Below, in pieces: positions 32,951-43,303 of a stretch of DNA of 64,000 nt. A program made the position numbers and the translations under genes. Positions within the stretch are counted from its first letter, which is position 1; each line of letters starts with the position of its first letter. Source of the stretch: Lunatimonas sp. (GTDB taxonomy: Bacteria; Bacteroidota; Bacteroidia; Cytophagales; Cyclobacteriaceae); assembly GCF_020832325.1 (NCBI RefSeq), contig NZ_JAFIEU010000010.1:1-64000 (forward strand), given 5' to 3'. The notes beneath the pieces were generated by a model. That model worked only from the letters and a program-made list of their open reading frames with translations, made no database searches and was not told where the DNA came from.

Positions 32951-33925
32951 ATGAAGCAAGATTTAACACAGATTCAAGCACCGATTGCCACGGAAATGGC
33001 TGATTTTGAGAAAAAGTTTCGTGCTTTTATGAAAAGCAAGGTGAAACTTCTGGATCATATCACCTCGTATATCGTGAAGCGAAAAGGCAAGCAGATGCGC
33101 CCCATGTTTGTGTTTCTAACAGCCGGGGTTTCCGGAGGCATCACCGAGTCCACCTACCGAGGTGCCGCACTCATTGAGCTGCTACATACTGCCACGCTCG
33201 TACACGACGACGTGGTAGATGATGCGAATTATCGCCGCGGATTTTTCTCCGTCAATGCCCTGTGGAAAAATAAGATCGCTGTGCTGGTAGGAGATTACCT
33301 CTTATCTCGGGGACTTCTGCTAAGCGTGGACAACGGAGACTTTGACCTGCTTCGGATCGTATCGCACGCAGTGCGGGAAATGAGCGAGGGAGAACTGTTG
33401 CAGATTGCCAAATCAAGGAACCTAGACATCACCGAGGAGGTATATTACACGATCATTCGTCAAAAGACAGCAAGTCTCATCGCTTCCTGTTGCTCGGTCG
33501 GTGCCGCTACGGCGCAAGGGGACGAAGCGCTGATCGAAAAGATGCGGCTATTTGGTGAAAAAGTAGGTATGGCTTTCCAAATCAAAGACGACCTCTTTGA
33601 CTACGGTCAAGATGTGGTGGGTAAGCCCGTTGGCATAGACATCAAAGAAAAAAAACTGACCCTTCCCCTGATTTACTCCTTAAACAACGCCTCTTGGCTG
33701 GACAAGAAACGTATCATTTACTTAATCCGCAACAAGAACGAAGACAAGAAGGCCGTAAATGAGGTGATTTCCTTTGTCAAGGAATCCGGTGGCTTGGCCT
33801 ATTCGGAGACGATTATGAATAATTTTTACCAGGAAGCGATGGATATCCTGAATGAAATGCCTCCATCCGACTACAAGTCTTCCCTTGCCGCACTGGTAAC
33901 CTATACCATTGAGCGAAAAAAATAA
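32951..33925 (+). CDS. Polyprenyl (octaprenyl/heptaprenyl-type) diphosphate synthase
   Basis: 324 residues. Trans-prenyl chain elongating enzyme making the side chain of menaquinone from IPP and an allylic primer. First aspartate-rich motif DDVVD (86-90) in LVHDDVVDDANYRRG, second motif IKDDLFDYG near 213, and the KGKQMRP primer/IPP-binding region at 45-51. Length fits IspB-like enzymes. Chain length depends on residues before the first motif and cannot be settled by eye. Monocistronic. Confidence 0.9.
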   Translation: MKQDLTQIQAPIATEMADFEKKFRAFMKSKVKLLDHITSYIVKRKGKQMRPMFVFLTAGVSGGITESTYRGAALIELLHTATLVHDDVVDDANYRRGFFSVNALWKNKIAVLVGDYLLSRGLLLSVDNGDFDLLRIVSHAVREMSEGELLQIAKSRNLDITEEVYYTIIRQKTASLIASCCSVGAATAQGDEALIEKMRLFGEKVGMAFQIKDDLFDYGQDVVGKPVGIDIKEKKLTLPLIYSLNNASWLDKKRIIYLIRNKNEDKKAVNEVISFVKESGGLAYSETIMNNFYQEAMDILNEMPPSDYKSSLAALVTYTIERKK

Positions 33926-34188
33926 TCCCACTTTGCATCATTTTTTTCTGAAATCGGAAAATCCATGGGATTTTCTCCCACTTTGCCCAAAAAATTGAAA
34001 TCCAATTTCCTATCCACGAATACCAAATTGCTTGATACCAATTCTAAAATGCCATTTGAATGGGTTTTTAGTGGCTTCCGCTCACTGTTTACACGCCATT
34101 AACCCTATGAATTTCAGCAGGTAGTAGGTTTATTTTTTTTACAAAAAGATTGCGTTGAACCAAACTTTTAGATACTTTTATATGCAAG

Positions 34189-34241
34189 TGGTAAAAAGTG
34201 GGGGATTGTGGTAGATAGTGTTTGAGTATTTATTACTTTTG
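34189..34241 (+). promoter_or_regulatory. MraZ boxes and -7 element upstream of the dcw cluster
   Basis: TGG repeats occur with exactly 10-nt spacing: TGGTA at 34189, TGGGG at 34199, TGGTA at 34209, and a half-box TG at 34219. This is the arrangement of MraZ operators (TGGGN direct repeats, 5-nt gaps). A -7-like TACTTTTG follows at 34234-34241, 26 bp before the mraZ ATG. MraZ is therefore expected to control its own cluster here. The region 33926-34188 before it shows no gene. Confidence 0.6.
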
Positions 34242-34266
34242 TCATTGCGGAAATTTTTAAAAAGGT

Positions 34267-34716
34267 ATGGGAGTTTTCATGGGAGACTATTTATGTAAAC
34301 TTGACGCCAAAGGGCGGCTGGTTCTCCCTGCCAGATTAAAATCCGCGCTTCCAGAGTCACCCAACAACGAACTTTACCTTAGAAAGGGGTTGGAGAATTG
34401 CCTGATTTTACGGACGCACTTGGAAGCAAAGAAAGAATATAGCCGATTGGCCAACCTGGACGATACCGATGAAGACGTACGAAACTTCAAGCGGGCCTAT
34501 TTCCGAAGGGAGATCATCGTAGAGATGGACAGTGCGGGACGCATACTCATCCCTAAGAACCTGCTCGCTTACGCCAAACTGGAAGATGCTGTGAGTGTAG
34601 TGGGAATTGGCAACCACATCGAAATTTGGAACACCGAACTGTTGGATGCGAAAGAAGAAGAAATACTAGTCGACTATCCCAAGTTAAACAAAGCACTTTT
34701 AGGAAAAAATGGATAA
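34267..34716 (+). CDS. mraZ: Transcriptional regulator MraZ
   Basis: 149 residues. Two AbrB-like swapped-hairpin repeats, each with the DAKGRL/DSAGRI signature (CKLDAKGRLVLPARL near residue 15 and EMDSAGRILIPKNLL near 86). It is the first gene of the dcw cluster and represses it by binding the TGG boxes seen at 34189-34220. The start ATG at 34267 or the second ATG (Met5) are both possible. Overlaps rsmH by 8 bp. Confidence 0.95.
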   Translation: MGVFMGDYLCKLDAKGRLVLPARLKSALPESPNNELYLRKGLENCLILRTHLEAKKEYSRLANLDDTDEDVRNFKRAYFRREIIVEMDSAGRILIPKNLLAYAKLEDAVSVVGIGNHIEIWNTELLDAKEEEILVDYPKLNKALLGKNG

Positions 34717-35614
34717 CACCTCCTACCATATCCCCGTCATGCTCGAAGCGTGCATCCAAGGGCTGAACATCCGGCCAAACGGGATCTACCTGGACCTCAC
34801 GTTTGGGGGTGGAGGGCATTCACGGGCCATATTGGCCCACTTGGAGGAAGGTCACCTGTATGGATTTGACCAGGACAGCGATGCGGTGGCCAACGTACCA
34901 GATGACGACCGCTTCACCTTTGTGCAGGCAAATTTCCGTGACCTGAAGCGTTACCTGAAACTCTACGATGTCTTTGAAGTGGACGGTATACTGGCCGATT
35001 TAGGTATCTCATCTCATCAGATTGACGAGCCGGAACGGGGATTTTCCACCCGCTTTGACGCGGACTTGGATATGCGGATGAATCAATCCGGTGACATTAC
35101 CGCCGCAATCATTCTCAACACGTACGACGAAAACGAGCTGCACAAGCTGTTCGGTCAGTTCGGAGAGGTAAAAAATGCCAAAAGCTTGGCCAGGGCCATC
35201 GTTTCCGAGCGGGCCAACAAGCCCATACAGACGGTGGAACACCTGAAAAGCTTGCTGGAAAAGTTTGCCCCACGTGGCAAGCAATTCAAATATTTCGCCC
35301 AGGTATTTCAAGCCCTGCGCATTGTCGTAAACGACGAACTGGGGGCATTGAAAGACATGCTGGAACAAAGCGCGGAGTTGCTAAAGCCGGGCGGCAGGCT
35401 GGTGGTGATGAGCTATCACTCCCTAGAGGACCGCTTGGTGAAAAATTTCATCCAAAAGGGGAAATTTCATGGAGAGGTGGAAAAGGATTTCTACGGAAAC
35501 ATCCAACGTCCCTTGGATCCGGTCACGCGAAAGGCAGTCACTGCCGACGAAGCAGAAGTAAAGGCCAATAGCAGGGCCCGAAGTGCAAAGCTTAGGATTG
35601 CAAAAAAGATATAG
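34709..35614 (+). CDS. rsmH: 16S rRNA (cytosine(1402)-N4)-methyltransferase
   Basis: 301 residues. SAM-dependent methylation of C1402 of 16S rRNA in the small subunit. SAM-binding motif LTFGGGGHSRAIL at about 31-43, the LADLGISSHQID motif near 97-108, and a C-terminal VMSYHSLEDRLVKNF. Second gene of the dcw cluster, overlapping mraZ by 8 bp and 2 bp from ftsL. Its place between mraZ and ftsL is the standard order. Confidence 0.96.
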   Translation: MDNTSYHIPVMLEACIQGLNIRPNGIYLDLTFGGGGHSRAILAHLEEGHLYGFDQDSDAVANVPDDDRFTFVQANFRDLKRYLKLYDVFEVDGILADLGISSHQIDEPERGFSTRFDADLDMRMNQSGDITAAIILNTYDENELHKLFGQFGEVKNAKSLARAIVSERANKPIQTVEHLKSLLEKFAPRGKQFKYFAQVFQALRIVVNDELGALKDMLEQSAELLKPGGRLVVMSYHSLEDRLVKNFIQKGKFHGEVEKDFYGNIQRPLDPVTRKAVTADEAEVKANSRARSAKLRIAKKI

Positions 35615-35616
35615 GT

Positions 35617-36003
35617 ATGGCAAGCAACACATTCAAACAAAAGATGAGGGCCAAGCCCGGTGCGGCCAAGCCACAGGGAAAATACAACCTGTTTGCCTTG
35701 ATCGAACGCAAGCTCGCCCTTACCGGAATCTTTGGTGAGGGGATCCCGGTCGGACTGGTTCCTCCATTTCTGTATGCCGCGCTGTTGGCGCTGATTTACA
35801 TCTGGAGCAACCACAAAGCAGAAAACACCATCCGAAAAATTGAAGCATTGCAGCAGGAAGTGGAAGACATCCGGGCAGATGTGACCACGCTGGAAGCAGC
35901 GTTTATGTATGCCGGCAAACAGTCGGAAGTAGCAAAGAAAATTGCCCCAATGGGAATCGAAGAAATTGATAGGCCTCCATTTAAAATTATCGTTAAAAAG
36001 TGA
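35617..36003 (+). CDS. ftsL: FtsL-like cell division protein
   Basis: 128 residues. A basic cytoplasmic N-terminus, one membrane helix (about 47-66, PPFLYAALLALIYIWSNHKA), and a coiled coil (about 68-100) that in FtsL pairs with DivIC/FtsB and supports FtsW-FtsI. Sequence divergence is normal for this protein; the call rests on size, topology, coiled coil and position between rsmH and the division PBP. Its stop overlaps the GTG start of the next gene by 4 bp. Confidence 0.8.
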   Translation: MASNTFKQKMRAKPGAAKPQGKYNLFALIERKLALTGIFGEGIPVGLVPPFLYAALLALIYIWSNHKAENTIRKIEALQQEVEDIRADVTTLEAAFMYAGKQSEVAKKIAPMGIEEIDRPPFKIIVKK

Positions 36004-38105
36004 ACATCAAACGGTCCATATTATTTCGGGTAAGAATTGCCTTTTTACTTACTACCCTGATCGGTGGCGCTATCTTTTACCGGATCAGCACCATACAACT
36101 CGTGGATGGTGAAAAATGGCAGGAGATCTCCGAAGATATTCACCTACAATACCGGCCGGTAAAAGCTACGAGAGGGAATATTTACAGCAGTGGCGGCAAC
36201 CTCCTCGCCACGAGTCTACCCTTTTACAGGGTGGTGTTGGATCCATCCATCGCCAATGACGAAAAATTCCGCTCGGGTATAGACTCTCTTTCTGTTCTCT
36301 TGGCGGGTTTTTATAAAGACAAATCCGCCACCGCCTACAAGCGGATGATTTTGGATGCCAAAAACAGCGGTAAGAAATATTTGATCCTTAACCGTAAACA
36401 CATCGGTTACCAAGAAAAGCTAGCCCTGATGAAATGGCCCATTCTGCGTGACGGACGCTTGGGAGGAGGCGTAATCTTCGAAAAGGTGGATCAACGGTAC
36501 CGCCCCTTCAAAAACCTGGCAGGCCGTACCATCGGATTTCTAAACGAGGATCAGTACGGCGTAGGAATCGAATACAGTTTTAACGAATACCTGCAAGGGC
36601 AAAACGGAGAAGCTCTCTTTCAAAAAATTGCGGGTGGAAGCTGGAAACCCCTACATGACGCCGAAGACCTCAAACCCGAGGACGGATACGACATCACCAC
36701 TACCTTGGATATCAATATTCAGGACGTGGCCGAGTCGGCCCTGTTGCGGCAGCTGATGAACAAGGATGCGGCGTTCGGCTCCGTCATTGTCATGGAGGTG
36801 GCTACCGGACACATCAAAGCGCTGGCCAACCTGGAGAAAAATAAAAACAGCTACGGCTACGGGGAATACTATAACTATGCCGTAGGCGAACAGGGCCTGA
36901 CCGAACCCGGATCTACCTTCAAACTGCTATCTATGATGGCCCTATTGGAAGAGGGAAAAATCAGCCTAAACGACAGTATAGACACCGGAAACGGTGTATA
37001 TAAATTTTATGACCGCTCCATGCGGGATGCAAAAACGGGAGGCTTTGGAAAAATTACCGTCAGGGAGGTTTTTGAGAAGTCGTCCAATATCGGCGTATCC
37101 CGCCTAGTGAACGAGCACTTTGGAGCCGCTCCTTCTAAGTATCTCCAATATGCATCCAAGACAGGGTTAGATCAACCACTAGGCTTTCAGCTGAAGGGAG
37201 AAGCGGTCCCCTTTTTCAAAAAACCTGGCACAAAGACCTGGTACGGCACCACTTTACCTTGGATGTCTATAGGGTATGAGGTAAAGGTTACACCACTACA
37301 AACCCTAACCCTTTACAATGCCGTGGCCAATAACGGCCGCATGGTCAAACCGATGATCGTACAGCGCATTTCCCGAGGGAATACGGTAAAGGAATCCTTC
37401 GACACCGAGGTGATCAACAAGCAAATCGCCTCCAAAAAAACCATTCAACAACTGCAATCGCTGCTGGAAGGTGTAGTGGAAAACGGCACGGCGCGAAACA
37501 TCAAAAATGAAAATTACAAGATCGCCGGAAAGACCGGTACGGCCCAGAAGCTGGTAGATGGAAGGTATACACAGACCTACTACACCTCCTTCGTCGGATA
37601 CTTCCCCGCAGATAACCCCAAATACAGCGCCATCGTCATCATCGATAGCCCAAAGGGATTTCAAGCCTATGGAGGTGATATTTCCGCGCCGGTATTCAAG
37701 GAGATTGCTGATAAGATCCATGCGCAGGATCTAAAACTTGACCTTCAGAAAAAGGTGGTCAAAAACGATCAACCCTACGCCGGGGACCTGCCCTATATAC
37801 AGGCTGGATTGACCGAGGAGCTTCAGATGCTATGCAACAAGTTTGGCATCTCCAACCACTACCAAGAACAAGAGCCCTGGGTAAAATCCCGGGTAAGCAA
37901 TAAGTCCATCCAATGGGTATCCAATAAGGTGGACAATCAGCAGGTGCCGGACGTGACGGGCATGACGCTGAGGGATGCGCTTCATATCCTCGAAAATGCC
38001 GGTCTTAGGGTACAGTACAACGGCAAGGGGCGCGTAAAAAACCAATCCCTGGCAGCCGGGGCCGCGATATCCAAAGACCAAATCATAAAACTGATATTGG
38101 GTTGA
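36000..38105 (+). CDS. ftsI: Division transpeptidase PBP (FtsI/SpoVD type) with PASTA domain
   Basis: 701 residues, GTG start at 36000. One N-terminal membrane helix (about 10-28), PBP dimerisation domain, then the transpeptidase domain with active-site S305 in SxxK (GSTFK), the SSN motif at 361-363, and KTG at 511-513 (GKTGTAQ). A C-terminal PASTA domain (about 645-701) is present. Cross-links septal peptidoglycan with FtsW. The PASTA-tailed form is usual in Bacteroidota. Overlaps ftsL and murE by 4 bp. Confidence 0.93.
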   Translation: MNIKRSILFRVRIAFLLTTLIGGAIFYRISTIQLVDGEKWQEISEDIHLQYRPVKATRGNIYSSGGNLLATSLPFYRVVLDPSIANDEKFRSGIDSLSVLLAGFYKDKSATAYKRMILDAKNSGKKYLILNRKHIGYQEKLALMKWPILRDGRLGGGVIFEKVDQRYRPFKNLAGRTIGFLNEDQYGVGIEYSFNEYLQGQNGEALFQKIAGGSWKPLHDAEDLKPEDGYDITTTLDINIQDVAESALLRQLMNKDAAFGSVIVMEVATGHIKALANLEKNKNSYGYGEYYNYAVGEQGLTEPGSTFKLLSMMALLEEGKISLNDSIDTGNGVYKFYDRSMRDAKTGGFGKITVREVFEKSSNIGVSRLVNEHFGAAPSKYLQYASKTGLDQPLGFQLKGEAVPFFKKPGTKTWYGTTLPWMSIGYEVKVTPLQTLTLYNAVANNGRMVKPMIVQRISRGNTVKESFDTEVINKQIASKKTIQQLQSLLEGVVENGTARNIKNENYKIAGKTGTAQKLVDGRYTQTYYTSFVGYFPADNPKYSAIVIIDSPKGFQAYGGDISAPVFKEIADKIHAQDLKLDLQKKVVKNDQPYAGDLPYIQAGLTEELQMLCNKFGISNHYQEQEPWVKSRVSNKSIQWVSNKVDNQQVPDVTGMTLRDALHILENAGLRVQYNGKGRVKNQSLAAGAAISKDQIIKLILG

Positions 38106-39568
38106 TGAAATTTTTGAAAGACATATTGTATAAGGTATCCTTGATCTCCACAAAGGGAGACATGGAAACGCCTATATCTCAGATTGCCTTCGACAGCCGC
38201 GCGATTGGCGTGGGCGATCTGTTTGTGGCCATTCGGGGAACCCAAACCGACGGGCACGACTATATCCCGACCGCCATCGAAAAGGGCTGCGTGGCAGTTG
38301 TTTGCGAGCAATTGCCCGCTGAACTCGTCGAAGCGGTCACCTACGTACAGGTCACGGACTCCTCGCGGGCCTTGGCTTGGATGGCAGCCAACTTCTACGA
38401 CCATCCATCCAAAAAACTAAAATTAGTGGCTGTAACAGGCACCAACGGCAAGACCACTATGGTCACGCTCCTGCATCAGTTGTATCGGGAAATGGGCTAT
38501 ATGGCGGGCCTACTCTCAACGGTAGAAAACCGCATCAATGACCAGGTGGTCCCTGCCACCCACACCACCCCGGACGCACTTTCCATCAATCGGCTTCTGG
38601 TGCAGATGGTAGAATCCGGATGCTCCTATTGCTTTATGGAAGCCAGTTCTCATGCCATCGTACAAGAACGTACGGCAGGCCTTGCGTTCAAAGGCGCCAT
38701 TTTTACCAATATCAGCCACGATCACCTGGATTACCACGAAACATTTGATGCCTACATCAAAGCAAAGAAAAAGCTCTTTGACGAGCTGCCACAGGGTGCA
38801 TTTGCATTGGTTAATGCAGACGATAAACGCGGTATGGTCATGGTGCAGAACACCCAGGCAAGCATCTACACCTATGCATTGAAATACCCGGGTGACTTCA
38901 AAGCCAAAATCATCAGCAATACACTGCACGGCATGGAGCTTGACATCGACAACCAGTCTGTTTGGTTTCGGATGATCGGCGAATTCAACGCCTACAACCT
39001 GCTGGGGGTACTGGGTACCGCGCTGATTCTGGGCGAAGAACAAAACGAAGTACTGATGCAGCTATCCCAATTACGGGGTGCCAAGGGGCGGTTTGAGCAG
39101 GTGCTGCATAAGGGAATCACGGCCATTATCGACTATGCACATACGCCGGATGCATTGGAAAATGTACTGAAGACCATCCAAAATCTGCGTACCGGCGGTG
39201 AAAACCTGATCACCGTGGTAGGCTGTGGCGGCAACCGGGACAAAGGCAAACGTCCGGTCATGGCTAAGATCGCCTGCCAGCACAGTGAGAAAACCATCCT
39301 GACGTCCGATAACCCCCGCGACGAAGACCCGACGCAGATCATCCGGGAGATGGAAGCTGGCATCAACCCGGTGGACCTGCGCAAGACCCTTTCCATTGCC
39401 GACCGGCGGGAGGCGATTAAAACCGCCTGCGCCATCGCACAAAAAGGAGACATCATACTCATTGCCGGAAAAGGGCACGAGGCCTACCAGGAAATCAAGG
39501 GAGTCAGGTATCCGTTTGACGACAAAGAAACCGTGAAGGAATTATTGATTTTAACCCATTCTGTCTAA
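38102..39568 (+). CDS. murE: UDP-MurNAc-L-Ala-D-Glu: meso-diaminopimelate ligase
   Basis: 488 residues. Adds meso-diaminopimelate to the UDP-MurNAc dipeptide in the cytoplasm with ATP. P-loop GTNGKTT near 117, and the specificity motif DNPR in [10 protein letters not shown], which marks meso-DAP rather than lysine use. This means the organism has DAP-type peptidoglycan. Its stop overlaps the mraY start by one base. murF, which normally follows in many bacteria, is absent from this cluster. Confidence 0.96.
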   Translation: MMKFLKDILYKVSLISTKGDMETPISQIAFDSRAIGVGDLFVAIRGTQTDGHDYIPTAIEKGCVAVVCEQLPAELVEAVTYVQVTDSSRALAWMAANFYDHPSKKLKLVAVTGTNGKTTMVTLLHQLYREMGYMAGLLSTVENRINDQVVPATHTTPDALSINRLLVQMVESGCSYCFMEASSHAIVQERTAGLAFKGAIFTNISHDHLDYHETFDAYIKAKKKLFDELPQGAFALVNADDKRGMVMVQNTQASIYTYALKYPGDFKAKIISNTLHGMELDIDNQSVWFRMIGEFNAYNLLGVLGTALILGEEQNEVLMQLSQLRGAKGRFEQVLHKGITAIIDYAHTPDALENVLKTIQNLRTGGENLITVVGCGGNRDKGKRPVMAKIACQHSEKTILTSDNPRDEDPTQIIREMEAGINPVDLRKTLSIADRREAIKTACAIAQKGDIILIAGKGHEAYQEIKGVRYPFDDKETVKELLILTHSV

Positions 39569-40779
39569 TGCTGTATCATATTTTTGACTATCTGGACCAA
39601 GCATTTGATATCCCGGGAGCCGGGGTGTTCCGGTACATTTCCTTCCGGGCAGGGATGGCGGCATTGTTTTCCCTGATCATCACCATCACCTTTGGGGAGG
39701 GAATCATCAACTGGATCCGTAAACAGCAAATCGGTGAAACCGTTCGGGAACTGGGCTTGCAAGGGCAAATGGAAAAGCGCGGCACCCCCACCATGGGCGG
39801 GCTGATGATTATGGCGGCCATTATCGTACCCACCCTGTTGTTTGCCAACATCTTCAATGTATACATTCTCCTGCTGCTGGGCACTACCGTGTGGCTGGGT
39901 GGTATCGGATTTTTGGATGATTACATAAAAGTTTTCCGCAAAAACAAAGAAGGACTGGCCGGTCGGTTTAAAATTGTAGGGCAAGTGGTAATTGGTATCG
40001 TGGTGGGCGCCACCCTGTATTTCCACGACGACGTCGTCATTCGGGAATTCAACACACCGGTCTCCGTGGAAGAAGGGGTGGTAGATACTCCCAGCTTCCG
40101 GGATGTCAAGTCCCTAAAGACCACCATTCCATTTTTGAAAAACAACGAATTGAATTACGATGTGGTATTTGGGTTTATGGGAGATTTCTTTACGCCCATT
40201 CTGTACATCGCCCTGGTCATCTTTATCGTGACCGCGGTGTCCAACGGCGCCAACATCACGGATGGGATCGATGGGCTTGCGGCGGGCACCTCCGCCATCA
40301 TCGGCCTGACCATCGCCATCTACGCCTACATCAGCGGCAACGCGATCTTCTCCCAATACCTCAACGTGATGTTCATCCCCAACTCCGGTGAGCTCGTGAT
40401 CTTTTGCGCGGCCTTTGTCGGTGCCTGTGTGGGATTCCTCTGGTACAACGCCTATCCGGCGCAGGTATTTATGGGAGACACGGGAAGCCTCATGATCGGT
40501 GGCGTAATCGCCGTGCTTTCCCTGACACTACGCAAGGAATTGCTGCTGCCGCTTCTTTGCGGCATCTTCCTGATCGAACTACTTTCGGTGATCTTTCAGG
40601 TCAGCTACTTCAAATACACCAAACGAAAATACGGTGAAGGCCGACGCATCTTTTTGATGTCTCCCCTGCACCATCACTACCAAAAGAAAAACATTCCAGA
40701 ACCCAAGATTACCGTGCGTTTCTGGATACTGGGAATATTATTTGCCATCATGGCCCTAGCTACCCTAAAACTGCGATAG
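39568..40779 (+). CDS. mraY: Phospho-MurNAc-pentapeptide transferase
   Basis: 403 residues. Ten-helix membrane enzyme that makes lipid I from UDP-MurNAc-pentapeptide and undecaprenyl phosphate. Hallmarks are the cytoplasmic loop with [10 protein letters not shown], the catalytic [11 protein letters not shown] aspartates, [13 protein letters not shown], and the C-terminal HHHYQKK motif. The loop region around residues 150-190 is longer than in E. coli, as is common in Bacteroidota. Follows murE directly. Confidence 0.96.
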   Translation: MLYHIFDYLDQAFDIPGAGVFRYISFRAGMAALFSLIITITFGEGIINWIRKQQIGETVRELGLQGQMEKRGTPTMGGLMIMAAIIVPTLLFANIFNVYILLLLGTTVWLGGIGFLDDYIKVFRKNKEGLAGRFKIVGQVVIGIVVGATLYFHDDVVIREFNTPVSVEEGVVDTPSFRDVKSLKTTIPFLKNNELNYDVVFGFMGDFFTPILYIALVIFIVTAVSNGANITDGIDGLAAGTSAIIGLTIAIYAYISGNAIFSQYLNVMFIPNSGELVIFCAAFVGACVGFLWYNAYPAQVFMGDTGSLMIGGVIAVLSLTLRKELLLPLLCGIFLIELLSVIFQVSYFKYTKRKYGEGRRIFLMSPLHHHYQKKNIPEPKITVRFWILGILFAIMALATLKLR

Positions 40780-40780
40780 A

Positions 40781-42136
40781 ATGATGGAACGAATAGTCAT
40801 ATTGGGAGCAGGAGAAAGCGGCGTAGGAGCAGCCTTGTTGGCTGCACATAGGGGCCACCAAGTGATGGTCTCCGATGCGGGAAGCATTTCCGAGCCCCGC
40901 AAGGAGCTACTTTCCAAAGCAGGGATTCCCTTCGAAGAAGGCACGCACAGCGCAGGCCTATTTGATCGGGTGGATCTGGTCATCAAGAGTCCAGGAATTC
41001 CCTATAGCCTGCCCATGATTCAGGATCTGCTAACCAGGGATGTCCCCGTAGTAGACGAACTGGAATTTGCCAGTTCCTTTAGCCACGGAAATATCGTTGC
41101 AATCACCGGCACCAACGGAAAAACCACCACCACCCTTTTGACCTTCCACCTGCTGAAGGAGGCAGGGCTGGACGTGGGCTTGGCCGGAAACGTGGGAAAA
41201 AGTTGGGCAGGACAGTTGGTCCAAAGGGACCACGCTTGGTGGGTTTTGGAAACGAGCAGCTTCCAAATAGAGGGATTTCGGAAACTAAAACCCAAAGTCG
41301 CCATCTTACTAAATATCACCCCAGACCACCTGGACCGGTACGGCTATCAACTGGATGCCTACGCAGAAGCCAAGTTCAAACTGATGGATGCCATGGACAG
41401 GGAGGATCACTTTATCTACTTTAACGAGCAGGATATCATCCGAAACAGGGTAGAAGCATGGGAGAACAGCAAGCACCGCTACCCCATCGCATGGGATGCA
41501 ACCTATAGCGCCAGTCATTTTGTACAGGAAGATCTGCTACATATTGTCCATGGCAACGAAACGCTGCGCTTTGACCTATCGGAGACCAACCTGCGCGGAA
41601 AACACAATCAAATCAATGCCTTGGCTGCCATCCAAGCTGCACTGATCGCCGGACTGACAGAAACACAGATACGCCATGGACTGCAAACGTTCGTCAATGC
41701 CCCGCACCGCATGGAAGGCGTGGGAACCGTGGATGGCATTCGGTTTATCAACGACAGCAAAGGCACCAACGTAGACGCAACGGCCTACGCCTTGGCGGCC
41801 TACAAGGAACCCCTGATCTGGATTGCCGGAGGCGTGGACAAGGGAAATGACTACTCCGTGCTGATCCCCTTGGTAAAGGACCGGGTGAAGCACCTAATCT
41901 GTTTGGGAAAAGACAACGAAAAACTGAAAAACGCTTTTGGTGGGGTGATCCCACGTATCAGCGAAACCAAGTCTATAGAAGAAGCCATCGGCCTGGCGGT
42001 TGATTTTGGACAAAGCGGAGACTTAGCCCTGCTATCGCCTGCCTGTGCCAGCTTCGACCTATTTAAAAATTACGAAGATCGCGGAGATCAATTCAGGAAA
42101 GCAGTAAAACGCATGGGAGAAAGGAGGCAATTGTGA
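40781..42136 (+). CDS. murD: UDP-MurNAc-L-alanine: D-glutamate ligase
   Basis: 451 residues. Adds D-Glu to UDP-MurNAc-L-Ala. N-terminal Rossmann-like ILGAGESGVGAA, P-loop GTNGKTTTT near 111, substrate-binding HRMEGVGTVDGIRFINDSKGTN region near 308, and the C-terminal LLSPACASFDLFKNYEDRG block typical of MurD. The next gene (ftsW, GTG at 42133) overlaps by 4 bp, and a strong Shine-Dalgarno-like AAGGAGG at 42121-42127 lies inside the murD end. Confidence 0.96.
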   Translation: MMERIVILGAGESGVGAALLAAHRGHQVMVSDAGSISEPRKELLSKAGIPFEEGTHSAGLFDRVDLVIKSPGIPYSLPMIQDLLTRDVPVVDELEFASSFSHGNIVAITGTNGKTTTTLLTFHLLKEAGLDVGLAGNVGKSWAGQLVQRDHAWWVLETSSFQIEGFRKLKPKVAILLNITPDHLDRYGYQLDAYAEAKFKLMDAMDREDHFIYFNEQDIIRNRVEAWENSKHRYPIAWDATYSASHFVQEDLLHIVHGNETLRFDLSETNLRGKHNQINALAAIQAALIAGLTETQIRHGLQTFVNAPHRMEGVGTVDGIRFINDSKGTNVDATAYALAAYKEPLIWIAGGVDKGNDYSVLIPLVKDRVKHLICLGKDNEKLKNAFGGVIPRISETKSIEEAIGLAVDFGQSGDLALLSPACASFDLFKNYEDRGDQFRKAVKRMGERRQL

Positions 42137-43302
42137 CAGCTATCAAAAACTGGATGGAGGAAAATCTGAAGGGGGACCCTATAATCTGGGGTATCGTGAT
42201 CTTGCTTTCACTGATCAGTATCCTTGTGGTATATTCCGCCACCGGGTCCCTCGCATACCGAACCGCCGGTGGCAATACCGAACTGTACCTATTCAAGCAC
42301 GGAGCACTGGTAATCGCCAGTCTCGTGGTGATGTGGGCGGTTCACAATATCCCCTACCGATACTTTGCCAAGCTAAGCCTGTTGGCGCTTTGGGTGAGCA
42401 TTCCCCTGCTGGCGTTCACCTACCTCTTCGGTTCTACCATCAACGAAGCCAACCGCTGGCTGACCATTCCCCTGATCAATCAGGCCTTTCAACCTTCTGA
42501 TTTGGGTAAGCTTGCGCTGATTTCTGCGGTAGCAGGAATGCTGGCCAAGCGGCAGCGCAACATCGAAGACTGGAAACGTGCGGTGATTCCTATTCTGATC
42601 TGGATCGGCATTATCTGTACGCTCATTGCCTTTGCAAACATGTCTACCGGGGTGATGCTTTTGGCTACCTGCCTGCTGCTGATGTTTATAGGGCGGGTGC
42701 CTGTGAAATTTCTGGCCATGGTCGTACTGGTGGGGGTATTCAGCCTGACCACCGCCATTCTGCTGGGGCAACGGGGGGAAACCTTCTTCCAACGCATCGA
42801 GAAGTTTATGAGCGATAGCGATCAGGACCTTCCTTATCAGGCCAAGCACTCCTACATCGCGATCGCCACAGGAGGCATCGCCGGCAAAGGTCCTGGCAAA
42901 AGCGAGCAACGCAACGTACTCCCCCACCCCTATTCCGATTTTATCTATGCCATCATTATCGAAGAATACGGCATGATCGGAGGTGCCACGGTATTGTTTT
43001 TGTATTTGGCCTTGCTGTATAGAGGCATGCGCGTGGTCGCCATTTCTACCCGACCCTTTGGCGGACTGCTTTCGGCCGGGTTGAGCTTTGCCCTGGTCAT
43101 ACAAGCCATGATCAATATGGCGGTGGCCGTGGGGCTGGTACCGATCACCGGATTGCCCCTGCCCATGGTCAGCATGGGAGGAACTTCCCTGATCTTCACG
43201 GGGATCTCACTGGGCATCATCCTGAGTGTAAGCCGGGGTGACCACGAGGACAGCTTTGCGGCCGAAACACCTATGGAACGAAAACTGGCAAGAGTAGCCT
43301 AA
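42133..43302 (+). CDS. ftsW: Septal peptidoglycan glycosyltransferase FtsW
   Basis: 389 residues, GTG start. SEDS-family polytopic membrane protein that polymerises lipid II at the septum together with the PBP above. Nine to ten helices, an early NEANRWLTIPL motif, a central YQAKHSYIAIATGGIAGKGPGKSEQ-type region (about 235-258), a YSDFIYAIIIEEYG motif, and the C-terminal GLPLPMVSMGGTS, all standard. Preceded by an AAGGAGG sequence that may set its translation level. Confidence 0.95.
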   Translation: MTAIKNWMEENLKGDPIIWGIVILLSLISILVVYSATGSLAYRTAGGNTELYLFKHGALVIASLVVMWAVHNIPYRYFAKLSLLALWVSIPLLAFTYLFGSTINEANRWLTIPLINQAFQPSDLGKLALISAVAGMLAKRQRNIEDWKRAVIPILIWIGIICTLIAFANMSTGVMLLATCLLLMFIGRVPVKFLAMVVLVGVFSLTTAILLGQRGETFFQRIEKFMSDSDQDLPYQAKHSYIAIATGGIAGKGPGKSEQRNVLPHPYSDFIYAIIIEEYGMIGGATVLFLYLALLYRGMRVVAISTRPFGGLLSAGLSFALVIQAMINMAVAVGLVPITGLPLPMVSMGGTSLIFTGISLGIILSVSRGDHEDSFAAETPMERKLARVA

Positions 43303-43303
43303 T

